Shown here in pieces: positions 1 through 10,825 of a stretch of DNA of 64,000 nucleotides. Source of the DNA: Loigolactobacillus iwatensis (GTDB taxonomy: Bacteria > Bacillota > Bacilli > Lactobacillales > Lactobacillaceae); assembly GCF_003950295.1 (NCBI RefSeq), contig NZ_RHNP01000012.1:1-64000 (forward strand). Reading direction: 5' to 3'. The notes below the pieces were generated by a model. It saw only the letters and a program-made list of their open reading frames with translations, did not search any database and had not been told where the DNA came from. The position numbers and the translations under genes are program-made. Position 1 is the first letter of the stretch. The number at the start of each line of letters is the position of its first letter.

Positions 1-255
1 CGGATGATATCCATTCTCCTAACGCGAAATCCGCGTACTCGAAACATGGCCCTCCTCAATTTCTTAGGTCTATTTTGCGCTACCGCAAAATCTTATTCTC
101 GGATGATATCCATTCTCCTAACGCGAAATCCGCGTACTCGAAACATGGCCCTCCTCAATTTCTTAGGTCTATTTTGCGCTACCGCAAAATCTTATTCTCG
201 GATGATATCCATTCTCCTAGTGCGAAATCCGCACCCTGGAGCATGGCCCTCCTCG
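1..255. repeat. Tandem 99-bp repeat, 2.5 units (family B)
   Basis: Two units of 99 bp begin at positions 1 and 100 and are nearly identical. A third, diverged and incomplete unit begins at 199. The array lies just downstream of ligA. Read on the minus strand, each unit carries a GAGGAGG SD-like motif followed by ATG, a GC-rich hairpin and a second hairpin with ATTTTGCG/CGCAAAAT arms. The same unit occurs twice more between hom and thrB (34281-34490). The left end of the array runs off the window, so the copy number is a minimum. No protein function is supported: the possible 17-codon frames are not kept in all units. Confidence 0.9.
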
Positions 256-279
256 TGCTTAGTTTACTATTTTTCTAAA

Positions 280-2345
<2,066 letters not shown>

Positions 2346-2346
2346 C

Positions 2347-4611
2347 TTACTGGGTAACAACCTTCTCGATTGGTGCAAAAGAAGCTAATAGACGCTTGAT
2401 ACCTTGCGATTTAAACGCAATATCAAGTTCGGTATCAGTGCCACTGCCATTAACCTTAACAACCGTGCCTTCACCCCATTTGCGGTGAGTCACCTTATCG
2501 CCGGCCGTCCAACTGACACTATCAGCACCAGTGCCACTATTTTTAGCGACCGTAGCCTTCGATTGGTACGTTGTTGCGGTTGCTCGAGTATAACTATTAT
2601 TCCGGCGCATATTACTGAATGGTAGCTTGCTTTCAGTTATTTGGCTGCCGGCAGTTCCGTTTTCAAACTTCAATAGATCATCATTAATCTCACCAACAAA
2701 ACGTGAGGCTGGATTACTCTGTGTTCGCCCGTATAACATGCGGGAATAAGCGTTGGTTAAATATAACTTAGTTTTAGCCCGCGTTATTCCAACGTAAGCC
2801 AGGCGACGCTCTTCTTCTAACTGATCATCTTCCAATAACGCCCGTGAAAGTGGAAAAATACCTTCTTCCATTCCCATCATAAAGACAACTGGAAACTCAA
2901 GACCTTTGGCCGCATGCAACGTCATTAAAGTAACTTCACTACTCTCGTCTTCCACGTCATCTTGATCAGAAACTAACGCCAGATCCGTCAGGAAATCAAC
3001 AAAACGGTCACTATCCGAATCCTCATCAGGTTGATAAGAATCATCAAACTCTTTGGTAACGGATAAGAATTCTTGAATGTTTTCGACCCGACTTTGTGCC
3101 TCTAGGGTCTTTTCCTTTTTTAAAGCTTCTAAGTAACCGGACTGATCAAGCATTTCGTTCGTTAATTCCGTAACACTTAATTCATCCTTTTTTTCTTGGA
3201 GGCCAATCATTATCTTCGCAAACGTACTCAACGTTTTTCGTGGTCGGGCCGAAATGTTATCCGCTAAAGCAACATTTTTCGCTGCATCTAGTAAGGACCA
3301 GCGATTATAATCAGCGAAACCCCGCAATTTATCTAACGTTCCGGTACCAATTCCACGTTTTGGCGTATTAACTACCCGTTCAAAATCAATTGAATCCTCG
3401 GCGTTAACAATAACGCGCAAGTACGCCAAAATATCCTTAATTTCTTTACGATCATAGAACTTATGCCCGCCAATCATTTTATACGGAATGTTGGCCTTAA
3501 CAAAACTCTCTTCAATTGTCCGTGATTGGGCGTTAGTTCGGTATAAAACAGCAAAATCCCCGTACTGATATTGCTTTGCTTCCATTTCTTCTTGAACCTT
3601 ACTAACCACAAAATGAGCCTCGTCCTGCTCATTTTGGCCACGATAATAGGAAATTGGCTCGCCATCTGAATTTTCAGTCCAGAGTTTCTTCGGTTCCCGA
3701 TAAGTATTATTGTTGATCACCGCGTTAGCTGCCTGCAAAATAGTTTTGGTTGAACGGTAATTCTGTTCAAGTAAAACAACTTTAGCGTCAGCGTAGTCCT
3801 TCTTAAAGTTCATAATATTTTCCATATTAGCGCCACGCCAACCGTAGATACTCTGGTCGGCATCACCGACAACACAAAGGTTACGGTATTTTTTAGCCAA
3901 CAGATTAACCAAGGTGTATTGTGCTTGGTTAGTATCCTGGTATTCATCGACGTGGACGTACTTAAACTTAGTCTGGTAGTAATCCAAGGTCTCCGGTGAC
4001 TTCTGAAAAAGCTCCACCGTTAACATAATCAAATCATCAAAATCCAGCGCCTGGTTGGCCTCTAACTCATTTTGGTATGGTCCATAACACTGGGCCACAA
4101 TTTTTTCAAATGGTGAGCTAGCAGTGGCAGCAAAGGCTTTGGGCGTTTGTAATTCATTCTTGGCACCAGAAATTGCACTTAAAACGGAACGTGGTGTGAA
4201 TTTTTTTGGATCAATATTTTGTTGCGTTAAAATTCGGCGCATTAGAATCGATTGTTCCCCAGGATCGGCAATAGTAAATGATCGGGCGTAACCACCTAAT
4301 TTATCAATATCGCGACGTAAAATACGGACACATAATGCGTGAAAGGTTGATACCCAAACTGACTTTGCTCGTTCATCTAACAAACCCGCCACACGTTCGC
4401 GCATTTCGCGAGCCGCCTTATTGGTAAAAGTAATCGCCAAAATATGCCACGGCGCAACTGCCATCTCTTCAATTAAGTAAGCAATTCGGTGCGTAACAAC
4501 CCGCGTTTTACCAGAACCAGCTCCCGCCATAATGAGGAGTGGGCCTTCAGTATATTCTACTGCCTCTTGCTGTTTGCCATTCATATTCTCCAACAAACTC
4601 ATTTTGGACAT
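2347..4611 (-). CDS. pcrA: ATP-dependent DNA helicase PcrA (UvrD/Rep family)
   Basis: PcrA is a superfamily 1 3'-5' helicase needed for repair, rolling-circle replication and removal of proteins from DNA. The 754-residue length fits. Walker A (GAGSGKT, residues 30-36), motif II in the DEYQDTN form, QNYRST (motif IV) and the late LMTLHAAKGLEFPVVF and AYVGITRAK motifs are all present. A C-terminal Tudor-like segment (GDKVTHRKWGEGTVV) is typical of PcrA. The stop overlaps the SD region of ligA, so the two are probably one transcript. Two possible ATG codons lie 9 bases apart at the N-terminus. Neither has an SD at ideal distance (AGGGGA is 13 bases before the first), so the exact start is uncertain. 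Confidence 0.97.
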   Translation of the reverse strand: MSKMSLLENMNGKQQEAVEYTEGPLLIMAGAGSGKTRVVTHRIAYLIEEMAVAPWHILAITFTNKAAREMRERVAGLLDERAKSVWVSTFHALCVRILRRDIDKLGGYARSFTIADPGEQSILMRRILTQQNIDPKKFTPRSVLSAISGAKNELQTPKAFAATASSPFEKIVAQCYGPYQNELEANQALDFDDLIMLTVELFQKSPETLDYYQTKFKYVHVDEYQDTNQAQYTLVNLLAKKYRNLCVVGDADQSIYGWRGANMENIMNFKKDYADAKVVLLEQNYRSTKTILQAANAVINNNTYREPKKLWTENSDGEPISYYRGQNEQDEAHFVVSKVQEEMEAKQYQYGDFAVLYRTNAQSRTIEESFVKANIPYKMIGGHKFYDRKEIKDILAYLRVIVNAEDSIDFERVVNTPKRGIGTGTLDKLRGFADYNRWSLLDAAKNVALADNISARPRKTLSTFAKIMIGLQEKKDELSVTELTNEMLDQSGYLEALKKEKTLEAQSRVENIQEFLSVTKEFDDSYQPDEDSDSDRFVDFLTDLALVSDQDDVEDESSEVTLMTLHAAKGLEFPVVFMMGMEEGIFPLSRALLEDDQLEEERRLAYVGITRAKTKLYLTNAYSRMLYGRTQSNPASRFVGEINDDLLKFENGTAGSQITESKLPFSNMRRNNSYTRATATTYQSKATVAKNSGTGADSVSWTAGDKVTHRKWGEGTVVKVNGSGTDTELDIAFKSQGIKRLLASFAPIEKVVTQ

Positions 4612-4762
4612 ACTAATTATTCAATCCCCTCTGTTTATCTACTACATATTAGTGCACTGAAAATTAAGCACTGAACACTCAAATTCATCTCACTCATTAT
4701 AGCAAATATCGCTTAAAACTTCTCTAAAGAATCCACTAAAATCCGCCAGTTTAAGTACAATA

Positions 4763-4808
4763 AAAATAGAGTTAGGGCAAAATAAACATTTTGCCCTAAC
4801 TCTATTTT
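4763..4808. terminator. Bidirectional terminator between purB and pcrA
   Basis: A perfect 20-bp inverted repeat with a 6-base loop (arms 4763-4782 and 4789-4808, core AGAGTTAGGGCAAAA). The A/T-rich outer arms give U-rich tails in both directions. On the minus strand it would end the purB transcript. Confidence 0.85.
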
Positions 4809-4859
4809 ACTTAACACTAACACCGAATAATTCATTTCATGAATTGTTCGTCAATTTAG

Positions 4860-5363
4860 ACCGGGTTTGAAAAATACCTTTATTGGCATTCTCCTGACCA
4901 ATCTGATGAAAACGTGTCTGAAAAAGCAGATTCCTGCGCTTAACCTAGATTGACGAACACCTTTATTGGCATTTTCCTGACCAATCTGATGAAAACGTGT
5001 TTGAAAAGGCTGATTCCTGCGGTTGCCATGTTTCAACTTGGCGATTTTCGCCTTGCTAGTTCTTGCGGCATGAACTTTGCCACAAGAATAGACAACATTC
5101 GTAGCATCATGAGTTATTTGCGTTTCTTGCGAATAACTAACCGTAATTGCGAAGTAGTAGTCGAATGGACAACGTATAACGCATCAAGATTATTAGCGTT
5201 TTGTGCTAATAATCCTCAATTGCGAAGTAGTAGCTACGATCGCCAAATAATCCACTACGTGAATTATTCGTCAATCTAGGCTGCGATTCGGACTTTGTTT
5301 CATCTTAGTCCGATCGACATCGCTAGTAATCCTCAGAATCTGAACGCTTTTTCAAACACTCTC
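4860..5363. repeat. Family A mosaic palindromic repeat, copy A with a partial copy
   Basis: The full unit runs from AACGTGTTTGAAAAGGCTGATT (4994) to AATCTGAACGCTTTTTCAAACACTCTC, ending at 5363, where it abuts and overlaps the purB stop codon. A degenerate partial unit (4860-4993) precedes it and repeats the segment CCTTTATTGGCATT-CTCCTGACCAATCTGATG twice. The interior contains several nested inverted repeats, for example around TTGCGAAGTAGTAG and GGATTATTAG, that recur in other copies. No credible coding sequence. This entry and the terminator before it account for the whole 4612-5362 gap. Confidence 0.85.
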
Positions 5364-6664
5364 TAGTCTTCTCCCAAGCCCACGCGATCAAAAATTGTAT
5401 CAACGTTGCGCAAATGCCAGTGATAATCAAACGCATCATCTAAATCCTTGGCGTTTAAGGCCGACGTAATTTTTGGATCGGCTTCAAGTAATGGTCGGAA
5501 GGCCTTCTTTTCATCCCACGCTACGGCCGTCTTTGGTTGCACTAAATCATAGGCAGCTTCCCGGCTCATCCCATTATCAATCAGCTTCAGCATTACGCGC
5601 TGACTATAAATCAGGCCGTAAGTCACATCCATGTTTGAACGCATTTTTTCTGGAAAAACAGTTAACGTTTCAATGATTTTACTAAAACGATGTAAAATGT
5701 AGTCTAATAATTCCGTCGTATCGGGAAGAATAATTCGTTCGGCTGAAGAATGCGAAATATCACGATCATGCCACAGACTAACATCCTCATAGGCCGTGAT
5801 CATGTGCCCGCGAATAACGCGCGCTAACCCAGTAACGTTCTCAGAACCAATTGGATTACGCTTATGCGGCATTGCCGAAGAACCTTTTTGCCCCGCTGCA
5901 AAAAATTCTTCGACTTCATGGATTTCAGTTCGTTGAAGTGAACGAATTTCCGTGGCAAATTTTTCAACTGAAGTGGCAATAAGCGCCATTGTGGCAATAT
6001 ATTCAGCGTGTAAATCACGCGGCAATACCTGGGTTGAGATATCTTGCGCCCGAATACCCAGCTGTTTTGTTACGTAAGCTTCAATTTCAGGTGGAATATT
6101 GGCAAATGTCCCTACTGCACCACTGATTTTACCAGCCTCAACACCGGCAGCAGCATGCTCAAAACGTTCGCGGTTGCGTTTCATTTCAGCGTACCACTGC
6201 GCCATTCGTAAACCAAAAGTAGTCGGCTCGGCATGAACACCGTGCGTTCGCCCCATCATAACAGTGTACTTGTAAGTTTTGGCCTGTTTAGCCAGTACCG
6301 CAATAATGTGATCTAAATCCTCACGTAAGATTTTGTTAGCCTGCTTCATCAGATAACCGTAAGCCGTATCCACAACGTCCGTCGAAGTTAAACCATAGTG
6401 AATCCACTTTTTTTCAGGTCCTAAGCTTTCGGAGACATCCCGGGTAAAGGCAACAACATCATGCTTAGTCTTCTTTTCAATTTCGGCAATTCGTTGCGTA
6501 TCAAAAGTGGCATTTTGCCGAATCTTAACGGCGTCTTCTTTAGGAATCTCACCAAGTTGTGCCCAAGCCTCATCAGCCAAAATTTCAACTTCAAGCCATG
6601 CCTGATACTTATTCTGATCGGTCCAAATTTGTCCCATTTCTGGGCGAGTATAACGCGCTAGCAT
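5363..6664 (-). CDS. purB: Adenylosuccinate lyase PurB
   Basis: PurB catalyses two fumarate-releasing steps of purine synthesis: SAICAR to AICAR and adenylosuccinate to AMP. The fumarase/aspartase superfamily signature [11 protein letters not shown] is present, as are the TSTDVVDT and [14 protein letters not shown] motifs that hold catalytic residues. The length is 433 residues. I chose the ATG at 6664 ([11 protein letters not shown]) because AGTGAGG stands 6 bases before it. An in-frame GTG 12 bases upstream lies inside that SD. The stop codon falls at the edge of a family A repeat. purK lies 160 bp upstream on the same strand with no clear terminator between, so co-transcription is likely. 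Confidence 0.97.
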   Translation of the reverse strand: MLARYTRPEMGQIWTDQNKYQAWLEVEILADEAWAQLGEIPKEDAVKIRQNATFDTQRIAEIEKKTKHDVVAFTRDVSESLGPEKKWIHYGLTSTDVVDTAYGYLMKQANKILREDLDHIIAVLAKQAKTYKYTVMMGRTHGVHAEPTTFGLRMAQWYAEMKRNRERFEHAAAGVEAGKISGAVGTFANIPPEIEAYVTKQLGIRAQDISTQVLPRDLHAEYIATMALIATSVEKFATEIRSLQRTEIHEVEEFFAAGQKGSSAMPHKRNPIGSENVTGLARVIRGHMITAYEDVSLWHDRDISHSSAERIILPDTTELLDYILHRFSKIIETLTVFPEKMRSNMDVTYGLIYSQRVMLKLIDNGMSREAAYDLVQPKTAVAWDEKKAFRPLLEADPKITSALNAKDLDDAFDYHWHLRNVDTIFDRVGLGED

Positions 6665-6823
6665 AATTAACCTCACTTTTTATTTGTCTAGTAACAAAAG
6701 AATCCGATAATACTGCAGCATAACTATTATTTAACGATATCAGTTAACGTATTTAATAAAGTACGTTTATAAACAAGTATTTAACGTCATGTCAGCTAAA
6801 TAAATATTCATTTCAAAAACTTC

Positions 6824-7948
6824 CTAATTCCAAATTTCAGTGTCATAGATAGCTTCCAGCGTTTGCTTCAAGTCTTGGGTCAAAATGGTGACGTGACCAA
6901 CCCGACTGTCGGCTTGGCTGCCATTGGCTAAGTAATAATAAAAATGCCAATTTGGTTTAATCATAACTTGCGTATAGGTTGCCTTCAACAAGCGTTCCGG
7001 AATCGTAACGCTCACTGCAGGACTAACCAACTGTGGAACAGGCAACGGCCAATTACAAATTGCACGGATATGTAACTCGTATTGCGAAACCTGAGTTGCT
7101 TCATTAAAAATATTGCCTGAGGTATGCGGACAAGGCACGATTCGTTTAACGTAAAGTGTGCCTGAGGCCGTTAAGAAAAACTCAACACCAAACACACCAA
7201 CGTAAGTAATACTTTGGGCCAACGTTTTAGCAATTCGTTCCACTTCAACGGTTGTCGCGGCGTCAATTCGAGCCGGCGTAATTGACTCAAATAAATGCCG
7301 GCCATGATAAACGTTCTCACAAACCGGCAAGGTGACAACGTTCTGTTGTGCATCCTTAGCAACCATAACGGAAAGTTCCCGCTCAAAAGGTACCCAAGAT
7401 TCTAAAATATAAGTACCTGTTGTCAGATAATCCGCACTTTTTGCAATATCATCCTCATTGTAGATCACCCGTTGAAATTGACTGCCAATGCCCCGCTGAA
7501 CGGGCTTCAAAACACAAGGGTAGCCAATCGAATCAACGGCCGCATAAACGTCATCTAACCCAACAATCGTAGCGTAAGGCGCAATGTTAATATTGTGTTC
7601 GTCCAAAAAGACCTTTTCTAGTTGCCGATCCTGCATGATCGATAATATATCAGTCTTTTGCGGTAAATAAACGTTTTGCAACAAATCAAGAGCCGTTGTA
7701 TCGGTATTTTCGTATTCGTAAGTTAGTACCTCACAAAATTGAGCCAATTTTTGTAAATTGGTAACATCGCTCATATCACCAACTTCAGTAAAGTCCGCGA
7801 CACTTGCTGCCGGGCTATTCATTTTGTCGGTTAAGATACCTACCCGAAAGCCCATTTTTTTAGCAGTTAAGGCCAAAAGCTTACTATTGGCGCCGCCGCC
7901 AATAATACCAATCGTACTACCAGGATAAATGATCGATTCCACATTCAT
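6824..7948 (-). CDS. purK: PurK-like ATP-grasp protein, divergent
   Basis: It resembles N5-carboxyaminoimidazole ribonucleotide synthetase, which makes N5-CAIR from AIR, ATP and bicarbonate. The N-terminal pre-ATP-grasp fold (GIIGGGANSKLL), the LEWVPFERELSV-like region (ILESWVPFERELSVMVA) and GVFGVEFF (Glu256) fit, and 374 residues is normal. It departs from the family near residues 266-279. Canonical PurK has a VNEIAPRPHNSGH stretch; here it reads VKRIVPCPHTSGN, so the usual second metal-ligand Glu is Arg269. No purE lies nearby. It may be a second, specialised PurK paralogue beside purB, or an enzyme with reduced or changed activity. The family call is firm; catalytic function is uncertain. 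Confidence 0.8.
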   Translation of the reverse strand: MNVESIIYPGSTIGIIGGGANSKLLALTAKKMGFRVGILTDKMNSPAASVADFTEVGDMSDVTNLQKLAQFCEVLTYEYENTDTTALDLLQNVYLPQKTDILSIMQDRQLEKVFLDEHNINIAPYATIVGLDDVYAAVDSIGYPCVLKPVQRGIGSQFQRVIYNEDDIAKSADYLTTGTYILESWVPFERELSVMVAKDAQQNVVTLPVCENVYHGRHLFESITPARIDAATTVEVERIAKTLAQSITYVGVFGVEFFLTASGTLYVKRIVPCPHTSGNIFNEATQVSQYELHIRAICNWPLPVPQLVSPAVSVTIPERLLKATYTQVMIKPNWHFYYYLANGSQADSRVGHVTILTQDLKQTLEAIYDTEIWN

Positions 7949-8130
7949 TCACGATCCCTTTCTTTACTTATACTACTCATTATCCTCTTTTTTGCTTAAA
8001 CCGTCATCTTCTTCTAACATCGCGACTCGCTGGCAAGAATAAGCGTTTAATTTTAGAATATGCCGTGAACTATTCGTAATCAGATTTTTGCAATAAACCC
8101 AGAAAGTGCTAAAAAGTTCAGGCGAAGCTG

Positions 8131-8727
8131 TTAGTCTGCATTATTGACTTCCTGATCGCTTTCAAAAACGACTTTACCGTCTTTAAACGCCGTAATCTTA
8201 GCCAAAGATTCTAACCGAATTTGTTTTTCCGCAATTAATTCATGACCACGTTGGAACGTTTTTTCAATCGCAATCCCCACACCATCAATTACCGCGCCGG
8301 CCTGTTCACAGATATCAATTAACCCCGCAACTGCCTGTCCGTTGGCCAAAAAGTCGTCAATGATTAAGACCTTATCTGTATCCGCCAAAAACTTCTTTGA
8401 AATTGCAATCTCGTTACTTACTTTTTTAGTGTAAGAATAAACCGTTGAAGTATACATATCATTCACCAACGTAAGGCTCTTATGCTTACGGGCAAAGACT
8501 ACCGGGACGTGCAACTGCAAGCCGGTCAAAATGGCTGGTGCAATCCCAGATGATTCCACCGTCAAAATCTTAGTAATCCCTTCACCACGGAATAAGCGAG
8601 CAAATTCCTCACCCATTTCAAACATTAAATCAGGATCAACTTGATGGTTTAAAAAGTTATCAACCTTTAAAACGTTACCTTTTAACACCTTTCCATCTCG
8701 TTTAATCCGATCCTCAAGTAACTTCAT
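8131..8727 (-). CDS. xpt: Xanthine phosphoribosyltransferase Xpt
   Basis: A 198-residue cytoplasmic enzyme that salvages xanthine to XMP with PRPP. The PRPP-binding motif [13 protein letters not shown] (about residues 122-134) and the start [25 protein letters not shown] are typical of Xpt. AGAAGGGG stands 8 bases before the ATG. The leader carries a guanine-class purine riboswitch and terminator, matching control of xpt in Bacillus. No purine permease (pbuX) follows it; the next gene downstream is the PurK-like one, 182 bp away. Confidence 0.97.
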   Translation of the reverse strand: MKLLEDRIKRDGKVLKGNVLKVDNFLNHQVDPDLMFEMGEEFARLFRGEGITKILTVESSGIAPAILTGLQLHVPVVFARKHKSLTLVNDMYTSTVYSYTKKVSNEIAISKKFLADTDKVLIIDDFLANGQAVAGLIDICEQAGAVIDGVGIAIEKTFQRGHELIAEKQIRLESLAKITAFKDGKVVFESDQEVNNAD

Positions 8728-8752
8728 TCAATACACCCCTTCTGTAATTAGA

Positions 8753-8793
8753 TAAAAAAAGCGCCTTTTTACACTACAAGTAAAGAAGCGTCT
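8753..8793 (-). terminator. Riboswitch-controlled terminator of xpt
   Basis: Minus-strand stem ACGCTTCTTTA/TAAAAAGGCGCT with one mismatch, followed by a run of seven T. It begins directly after the aptamer P1 stem, as in ligand-induced termination. Confidence 0.75.
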
Positions 8794-8863
8794 TCACTTA
8801 TAGTCCAGAATTTACGGTTCTGGGTAGAAACTTGTCCCCCATTATTAGACATTTATATAAGTT
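8794..8863 (-). ncRNA. Purine (guanine-type) riboswitch aptamer
   Basis: The minus strand shows the conserved purine aptamer pattern: a P1 stem (AACTTATA/TATAAGTG), the core elements GTTTCTACC and CCGTAAA, and the 3' junction GGACTATAAG. The pyrimidine in GACTAT that pairs with the ligand is C, which predicts guanine or hypoxanthine/xanthine rather than adenine. Ligand binding should stabilise P1 and allow the downstream terminator to form, shutting off xpt. Confidence 0.93.
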
Positions 8864-8895
8864 TGCCGGAAAAAATTGCTTTTTAGATTGGCTTT

Positions 8896-8924
8896 ACTTT
8901 AGCATAGTTATTTATGAATAACAA
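8896..8924 (-). promoter_or_regulatory. Candidate xpt promoter
   Basis: Minus-strand TTGTTA (-35, 8919-8924), a 17-base spacer and TAAAGT (-10, 8896-8901), about 30 bases before the riboswitch P1 stem. The match to consensus is moderate. Confidence 0.5.
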
Positions 8925-8944
8925 CTGCGGCAAAGCCCCGTGAA

Positions 8945-9577
8945 TTACTGATCATACTGCTCTAAATCGTACGTTTTAATTAGATTAATTAGCTTGGCCG
9001 GGTAGTCTGGATCAGTCGCATAACCGTCCTGCTTTAATGCTGCCGCCGCAGTACGATAATTAGTGGCACTAATGACATGTTGATATTGATTTGTATTCCA
9101 GCTCGTCCCATTGGCCAATAGCGCTGCGTGGGCCGCTAGTGACGCCTGATCGTTGGCGTAGATTTGAAAACGCCCGCGAATTTCTACCCACTGTCCATTA
9201 CGGTATTCTTTAGTCAACATCACTTTGGTCTGATTGGGATCAGTACCTTTCACACCAAATAGATTATGGTAATTAGTCGCTAATTGGCTGGTACCCCAGT
9301 CCGACTCAAGAATTGCCTGGGCCAAAGTAATGCTTGGCAATACATGGTAAGTTTGCTGTAGGCGCTTTGCCTCCGGTGCCAATTTCTTAATAAAAGCCTG
9401 CCGATTCTGCTGGACTTCAGCCTGGTTATTCACATTTTGGTCAGCCACATCTATCCGTGCTTGCTCACCCAATAAACGTACCCCCGCCACCACTAAAAGT
9501 AGTGCACAAAAGCAGCCCATAATAATTTGCGGTAATTTAATTGCTATTTTTTTGCGATTACGTCTTTTTTTCGCCAC
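8945..9577 (-). CDS. Membrane-anchored N-acetylglucosaminidase (autolysin-like)
   Basis: A 210-residue protein predicted to cut peptidoglycan glycan chains outside the cell. The basic N-terminus (KKRRNRKK) followed by one hydrophobic segment (about residues 15-33) is a signal anchor. The rest is a glucosaminidase domain (Pfam family of FlgJ/LytG type) with the ILESDWGTSQLA motif carrying the catalytic Glu, and NYHNLFGVKG. There is no SH3 or LysM cell-wall-binding domain, so it is a minimal enzyme. Translation starts at GTG with GGTGA close upstream. It follows the 9595 gene by 17 bases, so they form an operon. Exact bond specificity is not certain. Confidence 0.85.
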   Translation of the reverse strand: MAKKRRNRKKIAIKLPQIIMGCFCALLLVVAGVRLLGEQARIDVADQNVNNQAEVQQNRQAFIKKLAPEAKRLQQTYHVLPSITLAQAILESDWGTSQLATNYHNLFGVKGTDPNQTKVMLTKEYRNGQWVEIRGRFQIYANDQASLAAHAALLANGTSWNTNQYQHVISATNYRTAAAALKQDGYATDPDYPAKLINLIKTYDLEQYDQ

Positions 9578-9594
9578 TATTCACCATTACTTTC

Positions 9595-10557
9595 TTAGCG
9601 AACCCAAGTTACCTTTTCGTAAAAATCAGCCTTTAACGTCAATAACGTTTCAAAATCTAACAGAAATAAATACAAGTGCGCTCGATTTTCAAATTCTTCC
9701 CGCGTGGTTGGCAGTGGTTGCCCGTCAAAATCACTCTGGATCTTGACAACGGTCTTTACCAAGTGCTTGGCCGCGTTTGGTGTAGCAACTGCATTGGCGG
9801 CCTTCTCCAGTAAAACTTCAACGTGTTCACTTTGAGCTAGTGGTAAATTGATCAAATCAAGGTTGGTTTGCATTTGCCGCAACATCTCGTATTGATTACG
9901 GCGCATTTCAAAATACGACCGGTAAAAATCGTTTTCGATGAAAAGTTGGTTGTCCTGTTGCCGGTTCGACCACTCACGCCCAGTCCGAATTGTATTTAAT
10001 AAATGGCCCAGACGTGTCCAAGTATCGGTAGCCGTTTTTTCACCAGTAAATTGAGCCTGCATATTTTTTAAAATATTAGTTAGATCATCTTCTGTAAGTC
10101 GCTGAAAACCTTTAATTTGTGATTGTAATGACGGCATAAATAAATTAAACACCAAAGCGACACCAACCCCAATTAACAATAACGCTAATTCGTTACTAAT
10201 CCAGTGCCAACTATAACTTCGCTGCAAGAGAAAGTGCGTGACTAAAACGGCGCTGACTACAATCCCTTCTTGCAACTGTAATCGCATGGCCAAAGGGATA
10301 AAAATCAGTAGGAAGATACCGTAGGCCCACGGATTAAATCCTAAAAATCGGAAACTTAAGGTTGCAATTAAAAACGCTAAGCCGGCCGAAATTATTCGTG
10401 AACCAGCTAAGCGAAATGAATATTTAGTTGTATTTTGAACACTTAAAATCGTTACAATTCCGGCCGTTGCCCAATAAGATAAATGAAATTCATAGGCGAT
10501 AACCATTGCAATGACAGCCCCTAAGGCAGTTTTTATAGTTCGTAATCCAATTTGCAT
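9595..10557 (-). CDS. Aromatic acid exporter family membrane protein
   Basis: A 320-residue protein with about four to five hydrophobic segments in the first 150 residues and a cytoplasmic, mostly helical C-terminal half. This is the layout of the ArAE_1 (DUF939) family with its ArAE_1_C domain. The family is named after aromatic-acid exporters, but the substrate of the Firmicute members is unknown. I place the start at ATG 10557 (MQIGLRTIK), 8 bases after AGAAGGGG. A GTG 9 bases further upstream directly abuts that SD. It forms an operon with the glucosaminidase gene downstream, and nothing else indicates a pathway. Confidence 0.8.
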   Translation of the reverse strand: MQIGLRTIKTALGAVIAMVIAYEFHLSYWATAGIVTILSVQNTTKYSFRLAGSRIISAGLAFLIATLSFRFLGFNPWAYGIFLLIFIPLAMRLQLQEGIVVSAVLVTHFLLQRSYSWHWISNELALLLIGVGVALVFNLFMPSLQSQIKGFQRLTEDDLTNILKNMQAQFTGEKTATDTWTRLGHLLNTIRTGREWSNRQQDNQLFIENDFYRSYFEMRRNQYEMLRQMQTNLDLINLPLAQSEHVEVLLEKAANAVATPNAAKHLVKTVVKIQSDFDGQPLPTTREEFENRAHLYLFLLDFETLLTLKADFYEKVTWVR

Positions 10558-10607
10558 CTTTGCCACCCCTTCTATAATAGCTTAGCAAAGTCAGCCGCTA
10601 GATGCAC

Positions 10608-10658
10608 CTAAAAAAAGAGAATGTTTTAAAGGTTTAGATTCCCTTAAACATTCTCTTT
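10608..10658 (-). terminator. Terminator before the aromatic exporter gene, ending serC-serA
   Basis: Inverted repeat AAAGAGAATGTTT/AAACATTCTCTTT (arms about 10615-10628 and 10644-10658). On the minus strand it is followed by seven T, so it ends transcripts coming from serC-serA. The rest of the 10659-10825 gap holds a degenerate fragment resembling the outer part of family A. Confidence 0.85.
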
Positions 10659-10825
10659 AAGAATTGTATTAATTTTCGCTACACCAACGCTAGTAGTTTA
10701 GATCTCCAAGTACGTTTACACCAAACTAGTTAGGAAAATATTTTTACTAGCATTCACCCGACTAATTTGGCACAAACGCGCGTAAAAGTGGCCACCCACG
10801 ATTAGTAATATAGAAGCCAGCCGTC

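Noticed and set aside
4851-5279. Reading frames of 60-109 codons in the purB-pcrA gap
   Set aside because: They lie wholly inside family A repeat sequence, have no SD and are not kept in other copies.
6665-6676. GTG start of purB 12 bases upstream
   Set aside because: It falls within the SD AGTGAGG of the better-placed ATG.
9595-10557. Specific aromatic-acid efflux function
   Set aside because: Only the family fold is visible. No neighbouring gene supports a substrate.
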